Positions 36,300-44,433 of a stretch of 57,740 bases of DNA are shown piece by piece (position 1 is the first letter of the stretch; each line of letters starts with the position of its first letter). This DNA comes from Caulobacteraceae bacterium (lineage in GTDB: Bacteria; Pseudomonadota; Alphaproteobacteria; Caulobacterales; Caulobacteraceae), in NCBI GenBank assembly GCA_019748055.1, contig JAIEQC010000047.1, positions 1 to 57,740 on the forward strand. Reading direction: 5' to 3'. The position numbers were made by a program, and so were the translations under genes. The notes beneath the pieces are model-generated. The model did not search any database. It saw only the letters and a list, made by a program, of their open reading frames with translations, and had not been told where the DNA came from.

Positions 36300-38714
36300 G
36301 TGAAGATAGCGGAACGCTGGATCGTGATGGCGGGCGTCGGCCTGCTCGGGGCGATCGCCCTGGCCGGTCTGGTCGTCACCGTCTATGCGGCCTGGCTGTT
36401 CCACGACCTGCCTGACGCGGCCGAACTGGCCGACTATCGGCCGCCGACGGCGACCCGTGTGTATGCGGCCGACGGCACTTTGATCGGCGAGTTTTCCGAA
36501 GAGCGCCGGATCTACGTCTCTTACGACCAGATCCCGCCGGTGGTGATCCAAGCCTTCCTGGCCGCCGAGGACCGTAACTTCTTCCGCCACGGCGGCATCG
36601 ACGTGTCCGGCATCGGCCGAGCGATGTTCAAGAATGTGTTCAACGTGGTGACGGGCCGTCGCCTGGAAGGCGGCTCGACCATCACGCAGCAGGTCGCCAA
36701 GAACGTCCTGCTGACGTCCGAGAGCAGCCTGAACCGCAAGCTGAAGGAGGCCGTCCTGGCCAGCCGCCTGGAAGGCACGCTGGCCAAGGAACAGATCATC
36801 GAGCTGTATCTGAACGAGATCTTCCTCGGCTATCGCTCGTACGGGATCGCCTCGGCGGCCTACAACTACTTCGGCAAGTCGCTGACGCAGCTTACGCCGG
36901 ACGAGGCCGCGTTCCTGGCCGCCCTGCCCAAGGGCCCGAACAACTACCACCCCAAGCGCCGGCCGGAGCAGGCCAAGGCCCGCCGCGACTGGGTCATCGG
37001 CGAGATGGGCGAGAACGGCTTTCTGACCGACGCCCAGGTCGCGGCCGCGATCGCGCGGCCGCTGGTCACCCAGGACGCCCCGCGCCGAGCCCAGTACGCC
37101 GACGCCGACTTCTTCGTGGAGGAGGCGCGTCGTCAGGCCATCGCCCGCTTCGGCGACCGGCCGGTGAACGCCGGGGGGCTGTACCTGCGCACCACGCTGG
37201 ACCCCGCGCTTCAGTCCGCCGCCCGATCGGCTCTGATGACGGGTCTGGAAAACTACGACCGTCGCCACGGCTGGCGCGGGCCCTGGGGCACGACCGACTT
37301 CGCCGAAGGCTGGCAGGCCGAAGCGCAGAGGAAGACCGCCCCGCCTGAACGCCGCGCCTGGCGGGCCGCGGCGATCGAAAGCGTGTCGGGCAACACCGTC
37401 AGGGTCCGGTTGGCCGCCGACGGACGCACGGGGACGCTGCTCGCCGCCGACGCGGCCTGGGCCAACGCCAACCGGCAGCTGCGCCGCGGCGACCTGATCT
37501 TCGTGGAGCCGCGCAACGGCCAGTTCGCCCTGAAGCAGATCCCGGCCGTAAACGGCGCCCTGGTCGCCGTCGACCCCCACACAGGTCGCGTCCTGGCGAT
37601 GGTCGGCGGCTATTCCTACGCGTTGTCGAGTTTCAATCGGGCCACGCAGGCCGAGCGCCAACCGGGATCTGCCTTCAAGCCCTTCGTGTACGCGGCCGCC
37701 CTTGAGGGCGACTTCACGCCGGCGTCGATCGTGCTGGACGCGCCCATCAGCTTTGCGGGCGGGCCCAACGGCACGCGCTGGACGCCCGAGAACTACAGCC
37801 GCGAGTACTATGGCCCCCAGACGCTTCGTCGCGGACTGGAACTGTCGCGCAACGTAATGACCGTACGCCTCGCCCAGGACGTGGGCATGCGCAACGTCGT
37901 GGACCTGGCCGACAAGATGGGCGTCGGCAAGCTGGAGCCGAACCTGTCGGTGTCGCTGGGCGCCGGCGAGACCACGCCTCTGCGGCTGACCGCCGCCTAT
38001 TCCGCCTTCGTCAACGGCGGGCGCCGCGTCGACCCCTACATGATCGAGTACGTGCAGGACCGGACCGGCGAGATCACCTGGCGCGCCGACGGCCGCAGCT
38101 GCCGCGAGTGCGGCCGGGGCTTCTCGGGCCAAGCGTCGCCGCGCCTGCCGGCGCGCGGCGAGCAGGTCATCGACCCGATCACCGCCTATCAGGTCAGTTC
38201 AATGCTGGAAGGCGTGGTCCAGCGCGGTACCGCCGCCAGCGCGCGGGGACTTGGCCGCTGGGTCGGCGGAAAGACCGGCACCACCAATGAATACCGTTCG
38301 GCCTGGTTCGTCGGCTTCTCCTCCGACATCGTCGTCGGCGTCTTCATCGGCTTCGACGACAACCGGCCGATGGGCTCGGGTGAGACGGGCGCGACCACGC
38401 CGGTGCCGATCTTCAACGAGTTCATGCAGACGGCGCTGAAGGCCCGGCCGGCCCGGCCGTTCGTCAGGCCCAAGAATGCGGTCTTCCGTACCGTGAACGG
38501 CATCGAGGAGGCCTTCCGCCCCGGCACCGAGCGTCGCCGGGAAGAAGATCCGACGCCTGAGCCGCAGACTCCGACGGGGCCGCAGCTCTACGACGACCTG
38601 ATCCGCCGCGAGCGTGAGGCCCAGCAGGCCGAAGAGGCGGGCCCGCCGCCGCCGACCGCGCCGCCGCCGCCCAAGAAGCAGGATCCGCCCGAGGATCTCA
38701 GCGGACTGTTCTGA
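36300..38714 (+). CDS. mrcA: Penicillin-binding protein 1A (bifunctional class A PBP)
   Basis: An 804-residue peptidoglycan synthase starting at GTG. After an N-terminal membrane helix (about 8-33), the glycosyltransferase domain has catalytic Glu90 in AAEDRNFFRHGG and EGGSTITQQVAKN. An OB-like domain precedes the transpeptidase, with SxxK at Ser457 and Lys460 (PGSAFKPF), the SRN motif in LELSRNVM and KTG at Lys658 (GGKTGTTNE). The C-terminus is a Pro/Glu-rich tail. It is co-directional with amiC and 70 nt upstream of prfB. Confidence 0.96.
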   Translation: MKIAERWIVMAGVGLLGAIALAGLVVTVYAAWLFHDLPDAAELADYRPPTATRVYAADGTLIGEFSEERRIYVSYDQIPPVVIQAFLAAEDRNFFRHGGIDVSGIGRAMFKNVFNVVTGRRLEGGSTITQQVAKNVLLTSESSLNRKLKEAVLASRLEGTLAKEQIIELYLNEIFLGYRSYGIASAAYNYFGKSLTQLTPDEAAFLAALPKGPNNYHPKRRPEQAKARRDWVIGEMGENGFLTDAQVAAAIARPLVTQDAPRRAQYADADFFVEEARRQAIARFGDRPVNAGGLYLRTTLDPALQSAARSALMTGLENYDRRHGWRGPWGTTDFAEGWQAEAQRKTAPPERRAWRAAAIESVSGNTVRVRLAADGRTGTLLAADAAWANANRQLRRGDLIFVEPRNGQFALKQIPAVNGALVAVDPHTGRVLAMVGGYSYALSSFNRATQAERQPGSAFKPFVYAAALEGDFTPASIVLDAPISFAGGPNGTRWTPENYSREYYGPQTLRRGLELSRNVMTVRLAQDVGMRNVVDLADKMGVGKLEPNLSVSLGAGETTPLRLTAAYSAFVNGGRRVDPYMIEYVQDRTGEITWRADGRSCRECGRGFSGQASPRLPARGEQVIDPITAYQVSSMLEGVVQRGTAASARGLGRWVGGKTGTTNEYRSAWFVGFSSDIVVGVFIGFDDNRPMGSGETGATTPVPIFNEFMQTALKARPARPFVRPKNAVFRTVNGIEEAFRPGTERRREEDPTPEPQTPTGPQLYDDLIRREREAQQAEEAGPPPPTAPPPPKKQDPPEDLSGLF

Positions 38715-38784
38715 CGCGGGGGCTTCCCCCGGGGGGCGGACCCCTCTATCTCCGCGCCTCACCTTTTGGATCGCGGAGTTTGCG

Positions 38785-39907
38785 ATGAGACCGGATGTCG
38801 AGGCCATGAAGGCCGACATCGAGCAGAGCGTCGCTCTGCTCAGGAGGCGTCTTTGACTGGGATGCCGCTCTAAGAAAGCTCGATGAGCTGAACGCCAGGG
38901 TCGAGGACCCCACTCTGTGGGACGACCCCGATCAGGCCCAGGCCGTCAGCCGCGAACGCTCGCGTCTTGAGGCCCAGGTCAACGCCGTGCGCGAGATGGA
39001 GCAGGGCGTCGAGGACGCCGTCATGCTGGCCGACATGGCCGACGAGGAAGGCGACGAGGAGGCGCTGGAAGGGGCCCGTGCCGACCTCAAGGCCATAAAG
39101 GAGCGCGCCGCTCGCGCCGAGCTGGAGGCCCTGCTGTCGGGTGAGGCCGACGGCAACGACGCCTATCTGGAGGTCAACTCCGGGGCCGGCGGCACCGAGT
39201 CCAACGACTGGGCCGGCATGCTGCTGCGGATGTACACCCGCTGGGCCAAGGCTCATGGCTATGAGGTCGAGGTCGAGGCCGAGGAATCGGGCGAGCAGGC
39301 CGGCATCAAGTCCGCCACGATCCAGGTGAAGGGCCCCAACGCCTACGGCTGGCTGAAGTCCGAGTCGGGCGTCCATCGCCTGGTCCGGATCAGCCCCTAT
39401 GATGCGGCGGCCAAGCGGCACACCAGCTTCGCCTCGATCGGGGTGTCGCCGGTGGTCGACGACGCGATCGAGATCGACATCAATCCGGCCGACGTGCGCA
39501 CCGACACTTACCGGGCCTCAGGCGCGGGCGGTCAGCACATCAACAAGACCGACTCGGCCGTGCGTCTGACGCACGTTCCCACGAACACCGTCGTCGCCTG
39601 TCAGGCCGGCCGGTCGCAGCACCAGAACCGCGAGCAGGCGTGGAAGATGCTGCGCGCCCGTCTTTACGAGCTGGAACTGCAGAAGCGCGAGGCGGCGGCA
39701 CAGGCTCTGGCCGACGCCAAGACGGACATCGGCTGGGGCCACCAGATCCGCTCCTATGTCCTGCAGCCGTATCAGATGGTGAAGGACCTGCGCACCAACG
39801 TGGAGACGTCCGACACGCAGGGCGTGCTGGACGGCGACCTCGACCAGTTCATGGGCGCGGCCCTTGCCGCCCGCGTCGGCGAGACGCGCGGGTCGACGGT
39901 GGAGTGA
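38785..39907 (+). CDS. prfB: Peptide chain release factor 2, expressed by programmed +1 frameshift
   Basis: Reading 38785-38853 then 38855-39907 gives a 373-residue RF2. Frame 1 encodes [15 protein letters not shown] and stops at an in-frame TGA (38854-38856) after 23 codons; skipping one base continues as [14 protein letters not shown]. The GGQ motif is in [14 protein letters not shown]. The stop-recognition tripeptide position reads SPY ([12 protein letters not shown]) where E. coli has SPF. RF2 terminates at UGA and UAA; low RF2 lets ribosomes pause at the internal UGA and shift, giving autoregulation. Annotation that ignores the shift would give only a truncated protein from 38987. Confidence 0.96.
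38842..38857 (+). promoter_or_regulatory. prfB programmed +1 frameshift site
   Basis: AGGAGG (38842-38847), CGT, then CTT TGA C (38851-38857). This is the conserved RF2 arrangement: an internal Shine-Dalgarno 3 nt before a slippery CTT, an in-frame UGA and a following C that weakens termination. Confidence 0.95.
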
Positions 39908-39918
39908 GGCTGATGATC

Positions 39919-40065
39919 TCCCTCCCCGTCAGGGGAGGGATGTCGGCGCGCAGCGACGACGGGGTGGGAAGGGCGCGGCGCCACACGCTCGGTCCGAGGG
40001 CCGATCGCCCGGCCCCTCCCACCCGTCTCGCCTTCGGCTCGCCACCCTCGCCAGAAGGGGAGGGA
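39919..40065. repeat. Interspersed palindromic repeat between prfB and bacA
   Basis: About 147 nt bounded by TCCCTCCCC (39919-39927) and GGGGAGGGA (40057-40065), a perfect 9-bp terminal inverted repeat. Inside is a second matching pair around GGGGTGGGAAGGG and CCCCTCCCACCC, so it can fold into one long hairpin. A related element is at 53261-53396. Its position between two convergent stops makes a terminator role possible. Confidence 0.7.
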
Positions 40066-40076
40066 AAGGACTGTGG

Positions 40077-40622
40077 TCAGTTCGACATCGAGATCGTCTG
40101 CGCCGCCGGCTGGACCGGCGCGGACTGGGGTGCGGGAGCGGCGGCCGGGGTGGGCTTGTGTGCCGAGGGGGCGTCGCGGCGGCCCTGGATGCAGCGACCC
40201 TGGAAATAGGCGCCGACGTCGATCGACAGCTGCTCGGCGGTGATGTCCCCATCGACGTAGGCGGTGGAGACCAGCTTGACCTGCTTGCCCGTCACGGCGC
40301 CGATGACCCGGCCGCGGATCTCAATGTAGTCGGCCGAGACGTTGCCCTCGACCGCTCCGGTTTCCCCGACGATCAGGCGGCCGACGCGGACGTCGCCCTT
40401 GATCTGGCCGTCGATCTGCAGGTCGCCGCCGCCGCTGACCTGACCTTCGAAGTTGAGGTCCGCCGACAGGGTCGACAGGCCGCGGCCGGGGCTGACCGGC
40501 GCGGCCGGCGTGGCGGCGGGTTGCGCCGCGCGCGGAGCCGCCGGCGCGGGAATGTCGGGCAGGGGCGGGATGGCGGTGGACTTGGGGTCGGCCGGGGACG
40601 GCGACTTCGACTTATTGAACAA
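40077..40622 (-). CDS. bacA: Bactofilin
   Basis: A 181-residue polymerising cytoskeletal protein. A disordered Pro/Ala-rich N-terminus (about 1-50) and C-terminus (about 148-181) flank the bactofilin beta-helix core (about 55-147): LSTLSADLNFEGQVSGGGDL, IDGQIKGDVRVGRLIVGE, VEGNVSADYIEIRGRVIG and VYVDGDITAEQLSI-like turns. In Caulobacter BacA localises to the stalk base. Its start overlaps the upstream M23 peptidase gene by 11 nt; such peptidases are known partners of bactofilins in cell-shape control. Confidence 0.95.
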   Translation of the reverse strand: MFNKSKSPSPADPKSTAIPPLPDIPAPAAPRAAQPAATPAAPVSPGRGLSTLSADLNFEGQVSGGGDLQIDGQIKGDVRVGRLIVGETGAVEGNVSADYIEIRGRVIGAVTGKQVKLVSTAYVDGDITAEQLSIDVGAYFQGRCIQGRRDAPSAHKPTPAAAPAPQSAPVQPAAQTISMSN

Positions 40623-41757
40623 GATGATCTCCAGCTCTCATGAAGCGGGCGGGGTTCTGGGCCCGGCCGTCCATCCACACCTCATAGTGCAGATGCACGC
40701 CGGTGGAGCGGCCGGTGGTGCCCATCGCGCCGATGCGCTGGCCCACGGCCACCCGCTGCCCCACCCGCACGGATGTGGCGTTCAGATGGGCGTATCGCGT
40801 CTTGAAACCGCGACCATGGTCTATCTCGACGGTGTTGCCATAGCCTGAACGAACGCCGACGAAAGACACGATTCCGGGAGCGGTCGACAGGATGGGCGTG
40901 TTCAGCGGCCCGGCGAAGTCCTGGCCCTGATGATAGGCCGGCCGCGCGTTGAAGGGGTCGAAGCGCAGGCCGAAGCCCGACGTGACGCGCGCGTCGGTCG
41001 GGCGGGCGAAGGGCAGGGAGGCCGACACGCTCGTCAGCGCCCGCATGTCGGACAGGTCGGTGGAGGCGTTCAGAATGCGGGCGGCGAAGGGTTCGTCGAC
41101 GTCCAGGATGGCCGCGAGGGCCCGGGGATCGTCGGCGGTGACCAGAGGCCCCCCCAGGCCCGCGCCGCCCGCGGCGTAAGCCGCCGGGTTCAGTCCCGCG
41201 AGCCGAAACGCGAGACGCAGCCGCTCGGCGCGCCCTTGGGCCAAGCGCTCGGCGCGGTCGATCAGGGTCTCCTGATCCATGCGCACGCCGACGATTCGCT
41301 GCGTCGGCGTCAGGGGGGCATCGGGGTCGGACACTGTCGGGGTCAGCAGCTGTTCCGCTCCCTCCACGCCCTGGAACATGGTCATGACCTGGGTCAGGGC
41401 GACGTGGCGCCGCTCGACCATATGGGCCAGTTCCTCCAAGGAGCCTGAGGTGGCGGTCATCCGCACCACGGCCGTGTCCAGCCGCGCGCGCAGGTCGGCG
41501 TTGGTCCGCTCGGCCATCGCCCGTGCGCGGTTCATGGCCTGGTCGGCCTGGGTCTGGGTCAGCAGGTCCAGCGTGAAGCCGGTGGACGCCACCACCGTCC
41601 AGGCCGCCAGAAGCGCGGCTCCGGCCGTGCCCATCACCTGATGCCAGGGTTTCAGAGCCACCGCCCGGACGTCGTCGCCGGTGCGCAGATACAGGTAGCG
41701 GACCGGAAACTTCCGCTGAAACCAGGATGGCTTCTTGGCCTCGCTGTCGTCGGTCAT
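40612..41757 (-). CDS. Membrane-anchored M23 (LytM) family metallopeptidase
   Basis: A 381-residue protein with a cytoplasmic head, one transmembrane helix (about 35-60, around HQVMGTAGAALLAAWTVVAS), a coiled-coil or helical periplasmic part (about 65-230), and a C-terminal LytM domain. The zinc motif HxxxD is present in YHQGQDFAG and the HxH motif in GVHLHYEV, so it should be an active endopeptidase of peptidoglycan cross-links. The ATG at 41757 is chosen over an upstream GTG because a GGGGGCG stretch lies before it. It is coupled to bacA, so bactofilin may position it. Confidence 0.93.
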   Translation of the reverse strand: MTDDSEAKKPSWFQRKFPVRYLYLRTGDDVRAVALKPWHQVMGTAGAALLAAWTVVASTGFTLDLLTQTQADQAMNRARAMAERTNADLRARLDTAVVRMTATSGSLEELAHMVERRHVALTQVMTMFQGVEGAEQLLTPTVSDPDAPLTPTQRIVGVRMDQETLIDRAERLAQGRAERLRLAFRLAGLNPAAYAAGGAGLGGPLVTADDPRALAAILDVDEPFAARILNASTDLSDMRALTSVSASLPFARPTDARVTSGFGLRFDPFNARPAYHQGQDFAGPLNTPILSTAPGIVSFVGVRSGYGNTVEIDHGRGFKTRYAHLNATSVRVGQRVAVGQRIGAMGTTGRSTGVHLHYEVWMDGRAQNPARFMRAGDHLVQ

Positions 41758-41815
41758 ACGCAACGCCCCCACGTCGGTCTGGGGTTATGCACGGCGGCGA
41801 GACCTGCATTCAAGG

Positions 41816-41908
41816 GCGTTCACGCAATCTTAACCACGTTGACCAGCGTTCACGCGAATAACGCCGGTCTTCGAGGCCTACATTCGCCTATCAGGCGTAT
41901 TCGAAGAC
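41816..41908. promoter_or_regulatory. Repeats and nested hairpin upstream of the M23-bactofilin operon
   Basis: GCGTTCACGC occurs twice in direct orientation, at 41816-41825 and 41846-41855, exactly 30 nt apart, with the near-palindrome TTAACCACGTTGA between them. Next is a nested hairpin: GTCTTCGA (41867-41874) / TCGAAGAC (41901-41908) around CGCCT (41885-41889) / AGGCG (41893-41897). The repeats are 59 nt or more upstream of the peptidase start and could be an operator; the hairpin could terminate bcp transcripts, though it lacks a T-run. Confidence 0.4.
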
Positions 41909-41954
41909 TGTCTTTGGGGAAGCTTTCACTTGAGCCGTCCACAGACGAATCTGG

Positions 41955-42422
41955 TCAGAAGGCGCGAGCGGCCTCCAGAACCTCCTGCGCATGGCCTTTG
42001 ACCTTAACCGATCGCCAGACGTGCCGCACCGTGCCGCCGGCGTCGATCAGAAAGGTCGAGCGTTCGATGCCCATGTAGGTACGGCCGTACATCGACTTCT
42101 CGACCCAGACCCCGAAGGCCTCGGTCACCGAGCCCGCCTCGTCGGAGCCCAGGATGACCTTCAGATCGTGCTTGGTCTTGAAGCGGTCCAGCGCCCTCAC
42201 GGGATCGCGCGACACGCCGATGACCCGCGCGCCCGCCGCCGCGAAGTCTTCGATCAGCGCCGAGAAATCCTTGGCCTCATTGGTGCAGCCCGGCGTGTCG
42301 GCCTTGGGATAGAAGAAGACCACGGTCGCCCGTCCCGGTCCGTCGGCCAGCGTGAACCGCCCGCCGCCGTCGGTCGGCAGGTCGATGGCGGGCGCCTTCA
42401 TGCCCTCGGTGATCTCGCTCAT
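41955..42422 (-). CDS. bcp: Thiol peroxidase, Bcp/PrxQ family peroxiredoxin
   Basis: A 155-residue peroxiredoxin. The peroxidatic Cys46 is in FYPKADTPGCTNEAKDF. The resolving Cys found five residues later in E. coli Bcp is absent here (NEAKD), so it would use a different resolving thiol or an external partner. The rest is standard (VIGVSRDPVRALDRFKTKHDL, STFLIDAGGTVRHVW). It is a cytoplasmic peroxide detoxifier. It lies 12 nt after tyrS on the same strand. Confidence 0.95.
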   Translation of the reverse strand: MSEITEGMKAPAIDLPTDGGGRFTLADGPGRATVVFFYPKADTPGCTNEAKDFSALIEDFAAAGARVIGVSRDPVRALDRFKTKHDLKVILGSDEAGSVTEAFGVWVEKSMYGRTYMGIERSTFLIDAGGTVRHVWRSVKVKGHAQEVLEAARAF

Positions 42423-42434
42423 CAGTCTCTCCCC

Positions 42435-43691
42435 TCAGACGGGGCGGACCAGCACGATCTTTTTCTTGCCGGCCGCCAGTTTCAGCACGCCGTCGGCATT
42501 TAGGTCGGCGGCGCCGATCAGGGCAGCCCCGTCCGTCACGCTCGCGTCGTTCAGCCGCAGACCGCCGCCCTGGGCCAGCCGCCGCGCCTCGCCGTTGGAC
42601 TGCGTCAGGCCCGCCTTGGTCGCCACCGCGGCGATCATGGCGCCGATGACCTCGTCGCGCGGCAGCTCCATGGTGGGAAGGTCGGCGGAAAGTCGTCCTT
42701 GCTCGAATGCGCCCTCCGCCGCGTCGCGCGCCTTAGCCGCCTCGTCAGCGCCGTGCAGCATCATGGTGGCCTCGTCGGCCAGCACCTTCTTGGCGTCGTT
42801 GATCTCCGCGCCCTGAAGCGCCTCCAGCCGCGCGACCTCGTCCAGCGGAACGTCGGTGAACAGTCGCAGGAACCGGCCCACGTCGGCGTCGTCGACGTTG
42901 CGCCAGAACTGCCAGTAGTCGTAGGGGCTCAGCTGGTCGGCGTTCAGCCAGATCGCGCCCTGGGCCGTCTTGCCCATCTTGCCGCCGGATGCCGTGGTCA
43001 GCAGCGGCGTGGTCAAGCCGAAGGCGGCCTTCTGGTCCACGCGGCGCACCAGGTCGACGCCGGAGGTGATGTTCCCCCACTGGTCCGAGCCGCCCATCTG
43101 CAGGGTGACCCCGTGGCTGCGGTTCAGCTCCAGGAAGTCGACCGACTGCATCAGCATGTAGTTGAACTCCAGGAACGTCATCGGCTGCTCGCGTTCCAGC
43201 CGCAGCCTGACGCTGTCGAAGCTCAGCATGCGGTTGACCGTGAAGTGGGTGCCGAAGTCGCGCAGGAACTGGACGTAGCCGTAGCCGGACAGCCAGGCGT
43301 CATTGTCCAGCATGACGGCGTCGGTCGGACCGTCGCCGAAGATCAGGAACTTCTCGAAGACCGTGCGGATCGAGGCGATGTTCGCCTGAATGGTTTCGTC
43401 GGTCAGCTGGGGCCGGCTGGCGTCCTTGCCGGTCGGGTCGCCGACCTTGGTCGTGCCGCCGCCCATCAGGACGATGGGCCGATGACCGGCCTGCTGCAGA
43501 CGGCGCAGCATCATGATCTGGATCAGGCTGCCGACGTGCAGTGATGGCGCGGTGGCGTCGAAGCCGATGTAGCCCGACACCAAGCCGGCGCTCGCCGCCG
43601 CGTCCAGCTCTGCCGGGTGGGTGATCTGGTGGATGTAGCCCCGCGCCTGGAGCGTCTGGAGGAAGGCGGACTGGAAGGCGGGCTGGGTCAT
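42435..43691 (-). CDS. tyrS: Tyrosine--tRNA ligase
   Basis: A 418-residue class I synthetase. The HIGH-equivalent is HVGS (residues 52-55, in ATAPSLHVGSLIQI) and the KMSKS-equivalent is KMGKT (SGGKMGKTAQGAIWLN), both normal variants of bacterial TyrRS. The tyrosine pocket segment NYMLMQSVDFLELN and GGSDQWGNITSGVDLVRR are present, and a C-terminal S4-like domain (about 350-418) ends LAAGKKKIVLVRPV. The start at 43691 (MTQPAFQSAFL) fits the family; ten upstream in-frame residues are unconserved. Confidence 0.97.
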   Translation of the reverse strand: MTQPAFQSAFLQTLQARGYIHQITHPAELDAAASAGLVSGYIGFDATAPSLHVGSLIQIMMLRRLQQAGHRPIVLMGGGTTKVGDPTGKDASRPQLTDETIQANIASIRTVFEKFLIFGDGPTDAVMLDNDAWLSGYGYVQFLRDFGTHFTVNRMLSFDSVRLRLEREQPMTFLEFNYMLMQSVDFLELNRSHGVTLQMGGSDQWGNITSGVDLVRRVDQKAAFGLTTPLLTTASGGKMGKTAQGAIWLNADQLSPYDYWQFWRNVDDADVGRFLRLFTDVPLDEVARLEALQGAEINDAKKVLADEATMMLHGADEAAKARDAAEGAFEQGRLSADLPTMELPRDEVIGAMIAAVATKAGLTQSNGEARRLAQGGGLRLNDASVTDGAALIGAADLNADGVLKLAAGKKKIVLVRPV

Positions 43692-43896
43692 CAGGGCGTC
43701 TCTCGTGCGGTCGGGGCGCATACCACGGGCGCCGCGACCGGCTTAAGCGTTGAGCATGAGAGTCCGAAAAAAATTTCCATCATTTCCATCACGACCCTCC
43801 GCTTCCGGCATCTCACTGCGCATCTTGGAGGGAGCTTGCGACGAGATCGGTCGCAGGCGGCTTTTGCGCGTGTGCGGAGCGTGGCAGTCAGGCGAG

Positions 43897-44433
43897 ATGT
43901 TAGAGCCGACCGACAGCCCGACGATGAAGGAAGTGCGGCTCAAGCCACATCCGGCGTCGCCGCAGAGCCCGATCGACGCTCTGACTGTCCTGTTGAAGCG
44001 GGACGGTCTGGCGCTGTGGCTGAGGTTCGTCGCCGAAGGTCAGGTGTCGCAGGTGGTCTGGCCGGGGCCGGCCGAGCCGGGCCGCGCCGACGATCTGTGG
44101 CGGCACAGCTGCTTCGAGGCCTTCGTTGAGGCCGATGGCGGCTACGTGGAATACAATATGTCGCCGTCGGGCCGGTGGGCGACCTATCGGTTCCATGCTC
44201 CCCGGCAGGGCATGCGCAACGCCCTGGAGGTGGCCACGCCGGGCGAGCGGGAGCTTGCCCGCGACATGCTGGCGCTGGAGGCGCGCATCGAGCTTCCGAA
44301 CGGCGCGCGGCGGCTTGGGCTCTCGGCCGTCATCGAGGCGATCGACGGATCCTTCTCCTATTGGGCGCTGGCCCATCCGTCGGATAAGCCCGACTTCCAC
44401 CATCCCGACTCCTTCGTCCTGGAGCTTCCATGA
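43897..44433 (+). CDS. DOMON-like domain protein
   Basis: A 178-residue soluble protein with the alphaproteobacterial DOMON-like beta-sandwich pattern: LALWLRFVAEGQVSQVVWP, RADDLWRHSCFEAFVEADGG, YVEYNMSPSGRWATYRFHAPRQGMR, and a C-terminal YWALAHPSDKPDFHHPDSFVL. Proteins of this type are thought to bind sugar or haem-like ligands; no substrate is evident. It has no signal peptide. An in-frame ATG at 43924 (MKEVRLKPHPAS) is also plausible as start; neither has a strong ribosome-binding site. Its stop overlaps the namZ start (ATGA), so the two are coupled. Confidence 0.85.
   Translation: MLEPTDSPTMKEVRLKPHPASPQSPIDALTVLLKRDGLALWLRFVAEGQVSQVVWPGPAEPGRADDLWRHSCFEAFVEADGGYVEYNMSPSGRWATYRFHAPRQGMRNALEVATPGERELARDMLALEARIELPNGARRLGLSAVIEAIDGSFSYWALAHPSDKPDFHHPDSFVLELP

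Noticed and set aside
43525..43545. HVGS instead of HIGH in TyrRS as an unusual active site
   Set aside because: Bacterial TyrRS commonly vary at this motif (HLGH, HVGS, HVGN), and KMGKT is likewise normal.
43743..43943. Possible 66-residue minus-strand gene in front of tyrS, ending FFRTLMLNA
   Set aside because: No ribosome-binding site or family resemblance; it overlaps the start of the DOMON-like gene. A TTTCCATCA direct repeat and an A-run there were noted but give no clear function.
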